Shown here: piece after piece, positions 1-11,522 of the stretch | Layout: the number at the start of each line of letters is the position of its first letter | How positions within the stretch are numbered: the stretch's first letter is position 1 | Source of the DNA: Meconema thalassinum | Taxonomy: Eukaryota > Arthropoda > Insecta > Orthoptera > Tettigoniidae | Reading direction: 5' to 3' | Length of the DNA stretch: 64,000 nt | NCBI GenBank assembly: GCA_946902985.2 | Contig: OX336398.1 | Location: 235,270,120 to 235,334,119, forward strand | The notes under the pieces: generated by a model | Databases searched by the model: none | The model's input: only the letters and a program-made list of their open reading frames with translations | Told to the model about the DNA's origin: nothing | Translations under genes and position numbers: made by a program

Positions 1-557
1 TTAGTAGCTAATGAAGTTTCGAGCTCATGTGTTTTTTCGCATAATTTAGTCATTTTACTCTCAAGTGACATTTTCAAAATTTCGGAATTTTCTTTAAATT
101 TATTTTCCATAGAATTAAATTTACTATTTAAATTTTCTTTCAAGTTATCTTTTAAAGAATCAGAACTTTCTTTAAGTTTATCATTTAAACTTTCTTTAAG
201 TTTATTTTCTAAAGAATCAGAATTTTCTTTAAGTTTATCATTTAAACTTTCTTTAAATTTATTTTCTAAAGAATCAGAATTTTCTTTAAGTTTATCATTT
301 AAACTTTCTTTAAGTTTATTTTCTAAAGAATCAGAATTTTCTTTCAGTTTATTTTCTAAAGAATCAGAATTTTCTTTAAGTTTATTTTCTAAAGAATCAG
401 AATTTTCCTTAAGTTTTTCATTTAAACTTTCTTGAAGTTTATCAGAATTTTCTTTAAGTTTATTTTCTAAAGCCTCTGTATTTTCTTTCATAATGGCGGC
501 TACACGCCTTCCAGCCTCTTTGGAACTCTCTTCCAAACTCCTCATCATCCTCATCAT
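1..557 (-). CDS. Coiled-coil repeat protein, 3' end beyond window
   Basis: An uninterrupted minus-strand frame of 185 codons begins at an ATG at 557-555. An in-frame TAA lies just upstream at 578-576, and the frame runs off the left edge without a stop. The first 25 residues (MMRMMRSLEESSKEAGRRV...) are basic. About 110 residues of degenerate repeats follow, built on SLENKLKENSD and SLNDKLKE, then a less repetitive part with a Cys near the edge. Leu/Ile/Phe spacing with abundant Lys, Glu, Asn and Ser predicts a long coiled coil. Codons are very AT-rich. N-terminal coiled coils of this kind occur in gag proteins of arthropod LTR retrotransposons, and the repeat-rich setting favours that, but no capsid or zinc-knuckle region lies inside the window. 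A host structural protein remains possible. I do not recognise a family. Confidence 0.6.
   Translation of the reverse strand, partial: MMRMMRSLEESSKEAGRRVAAIMKENTEALENKLKENSDKLQESLNEKLKENSDSLENKLKENSDSLENKLKENSDSLENKLKESLNDKLKENSDSLENKFKESLNDKLKENSDSLENKLKESLNDKLKESSDSLKDNLKENLNSKFNSMENKFKENSEILKMSLESKMTKLCEKTHELETSLAT
115..470. repeat. Short tandem repeats inside the coiled-coil ORF
   Basis: Units of about 33 and 66 bp alternate, built on TTTCTTTAAGTTTATTTTCT and AAAGAATCAGAA or TCATTTAAAC. Unit lengths are multiples of three, so copy-number change keeps the minus-strand frame open, as expected for a repeat evolving under coding constraint. Confidence 0.85.
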
Positions 558-2864
558 CTCTTCCGTTATTTTCAATTATTATTCAAAACTTAGGGGTATA
601 CAATATTGGCAAACACAAGCTTATAACTAGAACAAGAAATATGAATAGCTAATTGGAACACTCTAATAAAATGAGATTTGTCCTAATGTCGACGTGATGG
701 AAAAACAAAATTCTCTACTTTTACGAATTACATTTACCACAATATCACAAGAAAAATATGCAAGTTCTCAAATATCCTCCACCTGGATTCTAATAATGCG
801 TATGTCCAGTCATCGAACGTTTACTACTGAATTTACTTGACGCCCTAATGGTTAAGCCATTATCAAAAATAATCAACTCCATTCTAAATATTAATCCAGT
901 TAAATTTTAATTTTCCCCACTAATTGGGTTTCCTACTAATTTATTCATCCAAACCAGACATCTCTCAACTCCCAAAATATCTATAGAAAAAAATTATCAC
1001 AATTTAAATCGGCATGCGATTGACCGTGTCTAACTCGAGCCCCACGTTCGAAGCCATTTCTCTCTCTATCTTATTTTATGTGCCCGTTTATACCGGAGTC
1101 CGCACGACCACATATGCATTTTACCAAGAATCAGTCAGCACGAGAGTCAAAATATCCCGGAGCGCCAGATGGGTTGAAGCTAATCGCAAAAACGACATCA
1201 AATGAAAAAAATGCTTTACTGATTTTTGGCTCAATGCAACAATAAGGATAGAAGGAGATTCATCTGGGCATAACACATCATGTAAAATTATCTCTTTTTA
1301 TTCTGAAGTTAAAATTGACTGCAAAATAAGAATGCTCAAAGTAGCGTCACTCATGTGTGGCGACCCACATTACTATTTACACAATGTACAGAAATTTTCC
1401 AATACATTGGACAATTGTCATTGGAGACACAAGTCTGATTATTAGTCCTGTAGACTGTGTTCCAAAACTGTATTCATTATTTATGATTAATTCCAGTTCA
1501 AATTTAATTGTCTTTACTGGAAAAACCGTAGTTCACTGATTGAATTTTTACATAATATTAACACTCGTAGAATAATTGTTCATAGAATTTTTAACTTTCA
1601 CTTATTTTTCCAGTTTCAAAAAAATATTGTCAAGAAATATTATTATCTTTGAATCAACACAAATTATTTACACATATTAATAACATCTGTAAAGTATCTG
1701 ACCTTTGAGCATAGCATCGAAGAACTGTGCGAAGCACAACAAAAATTAATTGTTCTTCTGACATTAAACATTTCGAGACGTGACTCGATTATGAACTTCA
1801 AGTTCCTAACAAAATATATGATTTCTGAATCATCAACTTGATCAATAAATTGTTGGACCATTCAACTATTTGATTCTCCACTTGGAATCATCATTAAGAA
1901 AAATATTTATATTTGTGGCCATTTTAGTAACTTTCACAACTTGCAATTCTTCGACAGAATGCGGAAATAAGAATTGTAGCTTCATAATAAATTCATTTAG
2001 TTCATGGCACTAGGATTGAAAATATCCTTCAAATTATTCGTGGTTATAGAATTATTTTTAATTGGCAGTGGCCCATTCTATTATTTTTATAAGAACACAA
2101 TATTCCAACAACAACGGCAAAGGTCTTCCTCTGAAGAAGAATAAAATACTATCATGACAAATCAAGGTTCTAGCAAAATCAAAGTCTAAATGGAATCCGT
2201 AAACAAGGTTGAAATAAGAACTGATGGTTTTTAAGAAATAACATTCGGGTCATTCATACGGCGCAATGTGTAGTTCCAATACTCCTTCTTTAACACTGAG
2301 TCATCGAACCTGCTATTTGATTGATGCTCTAATAAAAACCTCCTCATTCCTGCGACTTAAACATGCGCACCTGGGAATGGCATTTCAACTACTCCACACA
2401 CATAAATTTTCTTCCCAAAATTTATACAATAAATCAAGCCTCTGCTTGTTATCAACACTGGAAGATTAATAAACTTACAAGTTTATTTTATTTTACCATT
2501 CAGTTCAACCCGTGAAGTTACCATACTTATGAAAATCTTTATTTCACTTTCGAATGGGTATTTACGTCATGATTTTATATAAATACAAAAATATCCTACT
2601 TGATACAATTATCATTTGCTTCCCGTTTCATGCCTCTCCGTGTTATCTGAAAAATATATTTGCTCATTGCAAATATTAACTGTTCAACCAGAACTGTAAT
2701 GTTGGTTGAATGCGGGCTTGCGCTAACCACTCTCCTTCGGAAAATCTCCTGTTCCAAACTAGAAATGATTAAACTACTTCATAGGCTCTCTCTCAATAAA
2801 TGTGATTATTAGAAAATATAAGATCCAAGAATTATTTAGAAAAGTTATGAAAATTATTATTATT
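558..2864. other. AT-rich stretch, no feature recognised
   Basis: Only short frames of 60-70 codons without domain signatures occur. I found no internal repeat and no match to the repeat families elsewhere in the window. The part next to 557 would be 5' flank or LTR if the coiled-coil ORF is a gag gene, but I could not identify LTR ends or a primer-binding site. Confidence 0.5.
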
Positions 2865-2879
2865 ATTATTAGTGGATTA

Positions 2880-3205
2880 AGCCTCCGTGGCTTAGGCGGC
2901 AGCACGCCGGCCTCTCACCGCTGGATCCGTGGTTCAAATCCCGGTCACTCCATGTGAGATCTGTGCTGGACAAAACGGAGGCAGACAGGTTTTTCTCCGG
3001 GTACTCCGGTTTTCCCTGTCAAAATTTCATTCCAGCAACACTCTCCACTATCATTTCATTTCATCTGTCATTCATTTAATCATTGCCCCAGAGGAGTGCG
3101 TCAGGCCTCGGCAGCCGGCACATTTCATATCCTCGCCGCTGGATGGGGGCTTCATTCATTCCATTCCTGACCCGGTCGGAGACTGGAAGCAGGCTGTGGA
3201 TTTTC
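2880..3205 (+). mobile_element. tRNA-derived SINE, family SINE1, full length
   Basis: The head is tRNA-like: box A-like GTGGCTTAGGCGGCAGC and box B GGTTCAAATCC about 40 bp later. A conserved body ends in CTGTGGATTTTC. A perfect 15-bp TSD, ATTATTAGTGGATTA, lies at 2865-2879 and 3206-3220, which fixes the ends and shows insertion by target-primed reverse transcription. A second copy lies inverted at 33510-33834. The frame across it is incidental. Confidence 0.9.
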
Positions 3206-3220
3206 ATTATTAGTGGATTA

Positions 3221-4879
3221 TTATTATTATTATTTATATTATTTTAAATGTGTTTAATTATTTATTTCATTATGTGAGAATCCACATGTTCGATTCTTCG
3301 AATATGGATAAAATATCCATCTCTCAACAAAAATAATCATTAACTTTACAGTTACATCGGTTGTTTTCCGTGATTTCCCAAAAATATGAAATATTCAAAT
3401 AAATGCTCGTTCTGCTCGGTCATCGATCCTAAACTGTTCTGAGTGCTGAAAATGCTCAGAATAACTCTAATATGTCTTGCGTAAATCATTGCAAGATTTA
3501 AATACGAAGAAAAATAAATGTGTTGGTCATCTGCAGAAAAATAGAGTTTGTTCCAATTAGCTAGGCATAATATAAAGTCAAAAAGTGGCTTACATTTCTT
3601 GATGGTCTTGAAGCGTAGTGAACCTGGTCTGTACCAGATTTATCCAGATACATGCCCTAGCGGACAAGCATGTATAATCCTTGTATCGGCCGCCATTATA
3701 TACCCACAATCTGTCTAACACGACATAGTGGAGATATTGCTTGAAGTTTGAAGTAACTGCTGATCCATTTTAATGTTGACTTCTATTAAAGCCATAGCAT
3801 TTCGCTTAAATGGGGTCAGATCTAAGTGATCTATTCACAAATATGTCAGTTGTAACGTAACTCACGGTAATCTTTTCAGTACAAGAAAACACTGACAGTC
3901 TAAACCAATCAACGGCTGTTCTGAAGATCGTTCCCTGGGCATGGCTTATCACCATCTACCATGTGCGAAGCAACATGTAGTTTCCCTGCGTTGGCTAATG
4001 AACAACACCGTGATAGACTGGCCTTCAATATACTGAAAGATCGGAGTGGTTATTAAGTTACAATTATGAAACTGACTAAATTGGACTAAAATATCCAAGT
4101 ATTGAATGAATATTACTGGACTGTGACAAAGTACTTTCTAGACAAAGTCTAGCATATGTCCATGTAGAAATAAAATATTTCACCAGTGTCCGTAGAAAAA
4201 TAATCACCTTAGTGATTCTCCCCGCCGGAAACTTACTATGTTCCACTTGTAGCGCAGCACTTTTGTGACTATCACAACTTCGAAAATAACTTCTGCGTAG
4301 ATTCGGCAACCATGTGCCTTGGCTCAGCGTAGTAGCACCTTGCTAGGCAAGAGCTTGATTCGAAGTGAGCTAATGATGCCTGTGCCGGCCGGCTTTTATT
4401 CAAAACCGTCAGGGTCACGCTGCATCACGCTGAAATCTAGAAATCCTCATATCTCTGGTATCCCTGGTCCGATTTACTTGATACTAAGTGCATTCTCTTT
4501 CATTTGGCCGTGCCAGTAATCAAGTCTCTACTCCATGGCGAACTATTTAATCAATAAATAGCCTCGACCTCTGCTATTACTCGCTTCGTCACTTGACATC
4601 CTCTTGGCTGTAAATTCTTTCCATTTCCTTCTGGAAGCAATGTAGCGCGATATTCAAATATCTCAACTTTCAAAAGCGGCTGTAGCCTTTTCCTTGATAT
4701 CTAGGTGTCTGAATCTTGGAATACCCATTCCTAGAGTTGGGCACATTACTTTTCAGGAGAGAGATAAAACGTCATTAACAGAACAGAACTTAACAAACAC
4801 ACTATATTAGTCATCTATGTTGGGAAGCAACTATTTAGAATATGTGTTGATTAAGGCTTTCGTGGCCCGGATTACTAGA
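3221..4879. other. No feature recognised
   Basis: After a short ATT run the sequence is unique within the window. Frames at 4076-4309 and 4319-4519 lack domain motifs. No dispersed repeat was found here. Confidence 0.5.
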
Positions 4880-5731
4880 AAATAATTCATGTTTTTTGGG
4901 ATAATGCCGTTTGAAATTAAATTAGAACCATACGTTTCGGAGAAACCTTGCCTCCTTTTTCAATGAAAATCAAACAATGTGGCCAAAGAAAGTATATCAA
5001 TGAGATTACAAAAATTACAAAAAAATATAGATAAATTCCTCGGTTCGTCACCAGAGAGCAGCTGCCAGAAATTACTGTATGCACCATTGTAGAATGGCGG
5101 ACAGAGTAGTAAGTAAGGAGAAGGTAAAGGGGCGGGGTGAAAATGTAGAGACTCCTCGAAGAATGAGGATGTCCAAATGAAGTGGGGGGGAGGGAAGGGG
5201 TTAAATGGATATAAGGAAACATAAACAAAAGGGAAGTGTATCTGAACGATACATAACGTCATACAGGCAACGGCGAAAAGACAGATGGAAACTCCTCCAG
5301 TGACGAACAAAGGAGCCATAGAGGAAAAAAGTACAAATTGAAATAGGTGTAGAACAGAGAGACAGAGAGGTACTATCTTATGTTTCCTTATATCCATCCA
5401 ACCCTCTCCCCCCTCCCCCCACCCCTCTTCTTTTGGACATCCTCATTCTTCGAGGAGTCTCTATATTTTCATCCCGCCCCCTTTACCTTCTCCTTACTTA
5501 CTACTCTGTGTGCCGTTCTACCATGGTCCATACAGTAATTTCTGGCAGCTGCTCTCTGGTGACGGACCGAGGAATTTATCTATATTTTTTGTAATTTTTG
5601 TAATCTCATTGATATACTTTCTTTGGCCACATTGTTTGATTTCCATTGAAAAAGGAGGCAAGGTTTCTCCGAAACGTATGGTTCTAATCTAAATACACAC
5701 GGCATTAGCCCAAAAAACATGAATTATTTAT
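4880..5731. mobile_element. Long fold-back element, arms about 340 bp
   Basis: The left arm (4880-5222) is a close reverse complement of the right arm (5380-5731), with a 157-bp spacer. Arms begin AAATAATTCATG and end at GGATATAAGGAAACATAA. Overlapping frames in both arms (4917-5397 minus, 5510-5692 plus) are mirror copies of one non-coding sequence. Each arm holds a degenerate hammerhead-like motif ending GAAACGTATGG. No convincing TSD was found. Confidence 0.85.
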
Positions 5732-5892
5732 ATTTAAAATATATTTGTGTTAGTGGAATGCGAATTTTAACTTATTAAATATATTTTTCAAATCAATTTT
5801 GCAAACGTGACTTAATGCCTTTCAGCTCCGTGGTCAGTTTAGTCCGGCATAAAGATATCCAGAATGAATATTTCTCATGATATTTTAGTGAA

Positions 5893-6515
5893 AAACTAGC
5901 AACCCGGCCTGGCTTCGCTCGGGAACGGTTGTGAATGCATTACGAGATAAGCGCTTCTTTACGATGTCAATGAACTACGATCTATATCCGTTTTACGTAT
6001 CGTCATGATGGGTTAAAATCACTGAATGGACTATTAACTACATTATCATGGAGATGCATGTGCAACAATACTTGTCAGACGTAATTTAAGAATGGCGAGG
6101 TGCATGAAACACAAATCCCCCTTCCATTCATTCTAAAAACACTTATAGTGGACGATATATTGAATATAGAGATGTGCTCTCACGTACGTTTTTGTAGAAC
6201 TTTTCATGCTGAACAATTCTTACACTCGAAGTATATTGATATTTTTTACGGATTGCCCATGGTAAGCTTAAAAAAGCGAATGGACGCCAGGATTTTTTTT
6301 CGACTTTTTCTTTGAAATCGTTACTGCTTGGCTTCCTTTGATCATAAACAAATTATTTTCAACAGAAACCTTCCTCGAGATATCCTTTACAGAATGGTGA
6401 AAACCGCTTCAAAATCCATGCAGTGGTTCTCGAGATTACCCGTGACATCCATGAATTCGGGACTTTGTTTCATACTAAGTGGAGATTATACCCCAATCAG
6501 TATAATTTAATATAA
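5893..6515 (+). mobile_element. Dispersed repeat M, copy 1
   Basis: It starts ACTAGCAACCCGGCCTGG and ends with a conserved block (GTGAAAACCG, CCAGTGGTTCTCGAGATTAC, then CATACTAAGTGGAGAT). It matches 34611-35215 over its length and 6900-7245 over its second half. It is non-coding and its class is unknown. Confidence 0.75.
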
Positions 6516-6526
6516 TATAATCCCCC

Positions 6527-7258
6527 TTCCGTCCAATCTTAAATTTACTGTGAATTTTGCGGAACGAAAAGTTCACAGGCGAAATGAGAGTTGTACTTCC
6601 AGGGATTGGCGAGGTGAATGAAACTCAAATCCCCCTTCCGTCCAATCTTAACTTGGCTGTGTTTCACAGGCGAAATGAAGAAAACCCGAGTTGTACTTCC
6701 TGGGAAACTCCAAACACAACCATCCTTCTCAGAAGTCTTAACTCAACACGACTCGACGGTTTGCTGCTGGCTTCTATCTGGGGCAATAGGTTCGCCCGCT
6801 AGCTAGGCTGTAACAGAGATGATAGACTCGCCCTTAGCTAGCTCGTAAACTTTCGCCTCAGTAGTTGATTGGACATGGTTGGAAGAAATTAAAACGTAAA
6901 AACACATATAGTGGGCGATGTATTGAAGATAGAGATATGCTCTCGCGGAGTTTTTTGTAGAACTTTTCATGCTGAACAATTCTTACACTCATAGTATTTA
7001 GATATTTTAAACGGTTTGCCCATCGTAAACTTACAAAGTGCTCGGACGCCAGGATTTTTTTTTTTACTTTTCCACTTAAATCGTTACCGCTCGGCTTCCT
7101 TTCATCATAAATAAATTATTTTCTACAGAAATCATCCTCGAGATGTCCTTTACAGGAGGGTGAAAACCGCATCAAGATCCATCCAGTGGTTCTCGAGATT
7201 ACCCGCGACATCCAAGACTTTGTTTTATACTAAGTAGAGATGTATTATTGTAACATAA
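6527..7258 (+). mobile_element. Dispersed repeat M, copy 2, rearranged
   Basis: It begins with two direct copies of a roughly 100-bp block (AATCCCCCTTCCGTCCAATC at about 6520 and 6630). The M 3' half follows from about 6900, with the conserved CCAGTGGTTCTCGAGATTAC block at 7183. Frames at 6557-6806 lie in the duplicated block and carry no domain. Confidence 0.65.
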
Positions 7259-7261
7259 ATA

Positions 7262-7345
7262 CCACCTAAACCCTGAACAAATGTTGGGCAGATGACCTCG
7301 TAGTTCCGCCCCTTAAAAACAACAATAACTAACTAACTGAACAAA
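7262..7345 (-). repeat. Short hairpin repeat with GTTA tail
   Basis: On the minus strand it reads (AGTT)n, ATTGTTGTTTTTAAG, then GGGGCGGAACTACGAGGTCA to TCTGCCC, where GGGGC can pair with GCCC. Related copies lie at 15436-15510 and 28089-28145. The head of element W has the same layout. Confidence 0.7.
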
Positions 7346-8090
7346 TGTAATTTACAATAGCACTGTAACACGCGGGAATCTTGCAATGTGGTCAACATTA
7401 AGTACGGAATACGGCGCTGAAAGTCAGCAGGTCGTTGACTTAATGCTTTTCTGCTCTGATCGCACTACATGTAGCAGTGGTTTCTGGCTTAAACAGACGG
7501 CTGACTTCATTCTTTCTTATGCCGTTCCAAGGCCCTTGGGTCAATTCTTCAGAAAACTAATTGTTTAAACATTTACCATTTTAATTCAATGCTTTTCAGC
7601 TCCGAACGATTGAATTATAGAACGTTTAGTGCTCCTATAAAGCAGTGACCAGGCATACATTCGTGCACTCGGGACGTAGAATATACGGCGCAGGAGTGAC
7701 ATTATTTTGATTACCAGAATGACAAAGATTCGTACGAATTTTTGAGATATTTCTTTCCTTCTAAACTGCGACGGATTGATTTGAGAATCTCTGTGACACC
7801 ACAAAACACAAACGTGTCGTCTGCGAGACTTCACTTGTTCTAGTGTTCTCTGTATAACCAAGATGAACGAGACAGCCTTGCTGAATATTCAGCTATCCAG
7901 CAGACATAAAAAGGCTTGGAGGAAGAAGGCGAGCCAGCCACTTTACTAGGAATTAGCATACATCTCACATGTCGATACCAGAGCCAGTCTCTCTAGCCAA
8001 CAAACTTTGGAGCAGACCTTAACACACCATTTAGCCTTTCCATAAAATATTCAATTTAACTCAAAAAAATATTATCCTGCAGTGATCAGC
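7346..8090. other. No feature recognised
   Basis: Two modest frames (7386-7568 plus, 7586-7861 minus) lack recognisable domains. I see no repeat shared with the rest of the window. Confidence 0.45.
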
Positions 8091-8320
8091 TTTTCGAGAG
8101 CGCTCAGCACTGAACTAGGTTTGGTACTCCAACAATCGATTAGTATGAGTTCTCCAATGGTCGATTAATCCAAGCAGAAAAATAGATTGATGATGATGAT
8201 GATGATGATGATGATAATTGTTGTTTTAAGGGGCCTAACATCTAGGTTATCGCCCCTAATGGTTTGGGTGAACGTGAAAGATGAGAAGGAGAACTATAAC
8301 TAATACTAACTACAAACTAA

Positions 8321-10167
8321 ACAAGTAGTTCCGTGTGGAACTATACAGCCTATTTTCATATATCCTGCTCATGTTAATTGTCTCTATCAACATACAAAAT
8401 TTCAGTTTGATTACCGGGAGAGTTAGCCGTGGTGGTTACGGCATGACTAATGGCAGTCGCTCACATCCGGGAGGCGAGGAGGTTCGAATCCCCCCGCCGG
8501 CAACCTTGAAGATGGTCTTCTGTGGTTTCCCATCTTCCTTCCAGGCAAATGCCGGGGTTGGTCCCTCACTATAGGCCACAGCCGCTACCTTCGAACTCCT
8601 CGCCCTTCCCTTCCAACTTTCCTCCCCAACGTACTTGTAGCTCACCCATTGGGTGTCCGTCTCGAAGCAGCTACAAAACTGGCGAGCCGAACATGTCCTC
8701 GGACACTCCCGGCACTAAAAGCCATACGCTAAAAAAAATCAGTTTGATTGTTGTGATAGATTCGTAGATATTGAGAACGTCTAAATATTTCATATGGTCG
8801 CCAGGATGGATTTATATTTTTGTACTATTACATTAAGATTATTGTGTACGTGTGGTATTCAAACTTCAATCGCATGATTAGAACACAAGAAGTAAAAACG
8901 AAATTTACAAGTACGCACACCAGCCATCTTGTGAATATGCAAACAATTGAAATAAATTACATGCCAGTGGATCAACATTTGTATAAGCATTTAACGTGCA
9001 ACGTTTCACGGCACTCGGATAGTTAATTCGCGAGAAACGTCCATTTAAATATTTATACTTCGCGTCGCCGCCATGTTGGATTTGTGCTCACCAGGTTACT
9101 GAAAGTCCTATATGTGAACATATGTTCATAGTCTCTATGAACATAAAACATTCAGTTTGGTTGCTGTAAAATATTCATATATATTGAGAACCGTCTAAAT
9201 ATTTCGGAAGTTTGCCATTTAGGATTGTTATATGTATAGGCCATAGAGTTATGTACCATTCAAGGACAATTATTGTCTAGCTTCATTATTCAAACTTTCA
9301 CTTCGATCGCATGATTACGACACAAGAATAAAAAATTAATTTTAAAATTTCGCACAGCCGCCATCTTGAGGTTATGTAAACAATTGAATTAAATTAGACG
9401 GCAGTGCATTACAATCTGCAAAATCAATTACTGTACCATATTTCACTGCGCTCAGAGAGTTAAATCACGAGAAAAGTATATTAAAATATTTCAAATTCGC
9501 TTGGTCGGCATGTTCGTTTTGTACTTTACAGGTTTATGAAACATACATAGGTAAACTTGTATCAGTACCTTTCATCACCGTACAAAATTGCATGACGATA
9601 TCTGTGATTGTTTCGGAGATATAGAATGTCAGTGAAATATTTCGCACAGCCGCCATTTTGAGGTTATGTAAACAATTGAACTAAATTAGACTCCAGTGCA
9701 TTACAATGCGTATAAACATTTGCTGTACCAAGTTTCATTACGTTTGGATAGTTAAATAGCGAGAAATGTCTATTTAAAAGTCTCAATTTCGCTTGACCGC
9801 CATGTTGGTTTTGTAGTCACCAGGTTTTTGAAAGTCTCATAGGTGAACTTATAGTAGTGCTCTTTATGACCGTACACAATTTCAGGGCGATATCGATAAT
9901 AGTTTAATAGTTTCGGAGATATTGAATGCTAGTGAAATAATTCGCACAGCCGCCATGTTGGATTGGTGAGACGTAACAAAATTTGAAGGGCACGGTCGAG
10001 GTCGCCGGGAATAGTGCTATGAACTTACCTAGTTTCATTGAAATCGCTCCAGCCGTTTAGATTTTATTAGGGGGACACACACACACACACCTCACACACA
10101 CGCACACACACACGGACAAAAGGTGATCTCATAAGCCTATTTTTTTCAAAATTGAAAATAGGCTAAA
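8321..10167 (+). mobile_element. Element Z, copy 1, with SINE2 inserted
   Basis: It begins ACAAGTAGTTCCGTG, followed by CAGCCTATTTTC, and ends GAAAATAGGCTAAAAA after a CA microsatellite (10077-10112). The second half holds GCCGCCATNTTG-like motifs at 9067, 9357, 9649, 9796 and 9949, with degenerate ones at about 8927, 9212 and 9504, giving roughly 146-bp spacing. No coding potential. It is inserted in W; the W copy at 40262 is uninterrupted at this point. Confidence 0.8.
8413..8738 (+). mobile_element. tRNA-derived SINE, family SINE2
   Basis: A tRNA-like head (TTAGCCGTGGTGGTTACGGC, then box B GGTTCGAATCC) is followed by a body with GTGGTTTCCCATCTTCC and GGCACTAAAAGCCATACGC. A perfect 11-bp TSD, TCAGTTTGATT, at 8402-8412 and 8739-8749 places it inside Z1. 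A near-identical inverted copy lies at 49608-49931. Confidence 0.9.
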
Positions 10168-10939
10168 AACTAGAAGAAGAAATGGTAAACAAAGAAAAGA
10201 AATGCCCTCAACCCTCGAAGAATGTGAATTGAGGGACTTGGAGGGAAGGAGAGCCATGAAAGGCAGATAGAAAAGGGAAAGAGGAGAGAGCCCGCCCCAA
10301 GACCAGGGGAAAAGGGGACAAAACGGACCCAGCTCAGGAATTCCTCGTGGTCGCCAACTCCCAAACTCACTAGCCGTGAGCCATTGAGGGTGTAGCACTA
10401 TCCAGGGTGCATCAGAAGTAGTGGGGGCTACATACACCCCGCCTCCTTGAGGGCCTTATGTAGAAGGCAGGAGATAACATGAAAAGAAAGAGAAGGCTGA
10501 CCCCTCGAAGAATGAGGGTATCAGGAAAGATGAGACCAGGGCCAATTTGGCGGGAAAGTGAAAGACTCCCTAGGCCTCGGATACCCTAATACCGTCGGGG
10601 TCGGAAGAGAGCAAGAGTTGACCAAGGGATGTCGACAAGAAAGAAGACGGAGAGGAGCCCGGCACAAGTACAGTAAGTGGAAGCAATGCCATACTCAGCT
10701 GGGGTCCCGTGGTCGCCAACCCACGTCCCTCAAAATGTGAGCCTCTGGGGGAAGAAAAATAGACGCATTGCTACAAATAACAACTAATCGATAGTGCCTT
10801 TAATCGATTAATCTCTTGGTCGAATAATTGAATAACAGTTTGGTCGATTAATGGATGTACTTCGCTACATTCACTGCGCTCTCACAGAAGCAAAACTGAC
10901 AACTAATTAATTAAAATATATTGTATCATATATAATGTA

Positions 10940-11522
10940 CGAGAGATGTTTTTAAGTAGGCGTCAGTTGCAGCTGTGTAGCTAACCTGTACGCTGAACTG
11001 TGCATCTTTACAATGTTCAAGATTATTGATTCGCCCGCCGCGTGTGAGGTATGATCTGTGATACGTTTTTTGAGTGCAAGAAACATGTCGGTTGCAGACG
11101 TTCATCGTCAGCTTTGTGAGGTTTATGGTGATAATGCAATGACGGAAGATAAAGTGCGAACATGGGTACGCGAGTTCAAAAGTGGCCGTGAAAATGTTCA
11201 TGACGATGAACGCTCAGGTCTGTGATCACAGATTTCCACCTCTTTTCGCAGCTGAAACGTCATCTTGGTGGGAAGAGCTTCGTAGACGATGAAGATGTGA
11301 AAACAGCCGTGAATTCTTGGTTATCAGAGCAGGTGGACAACCTTTATGCAAAGGGATTTCAGAACTTAGTTTTAAGGTATAACAAGTGCTTAAATAAACA
11401 AGGCAACGATGTAGAAAAATAGAGGAAGGTAACTTATGTAAAACCTAAAAATAAATGTGGTTTCAAAATAAAATATTCAGTTAATTTAAAAAAAACGACC
11501 CTTACTTAGGAAAAATCCCTCG
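10940..11522 (+). mobile_element. Deleted mariner element with TIRs
   Basis: Ends are CGAGAGATGTTTTTAAGTAGG (10940-) and, in reverse complement, CGAGGGATTTTTCCTAAGTAAG (to 11522). A TA dinucleotide lies on each side (10938-10939, 11523-11524), the mariner target. At 583 bp it is well under the roughly 1.3 kb of an intact mariner. The paralogous site in Y copy 2 (near 20340) lacks the element and joins the two flanks directly. Confidence 0.85.
11040..11422 (+). pseudogene. Mariner transposase, N- and C-terminal parts fused by deletion
   Basis: The first part encodes a Mos1-type helix-turn-helix: VIRFLSARNMSVADVHRQL, then a segment ending EFKSGRENVHDDERSG. An in-frame TGA (11052-11054) lies where relatives often have Arg, consistent with CpG decay. 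At about 11225 the frame changes and the sequence jumps to the C-terminus (QLKRHLGGKSFVDDEDVKTA, then RYNKCLNKQGNDVEK, stop at 11422). The whole DD34D catalytic core is missing, so no active enzyme can be made. The termini remain and could in principle be mobilised by a full-length relative. Confidence 0.85.

Larger units (their letters stand above)
8187..10752 (+). mobile_element. Element W, copy 1, interrupted by Z
   Basis: An 11-bp TSD, AGAAAAATAGA, flanks it at 8176-8186 and 10753-10763. It starts with a TGA microsatellite and a hairpin head (GGGGCCTAACATCTAGG ... CGCCCC), then is split by Z1 at about 8320 and resumes at 10168 (ACTAGAAGAAGAAATGG). The body includes CCCTCAACCCTCGAAGAATG and CCCTAGGCCTCGGATACC blocks, also at 40262-41560. 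The TSD length suggests retrotransposition. Confidence 0.8.

Noticed and set aside
4917..5692. Matching hydrophobic ORFs on both strands
   Set aside because: Both come from arms of one inverted repeat; no signal peptide plus domain order, and no conservation evidence.
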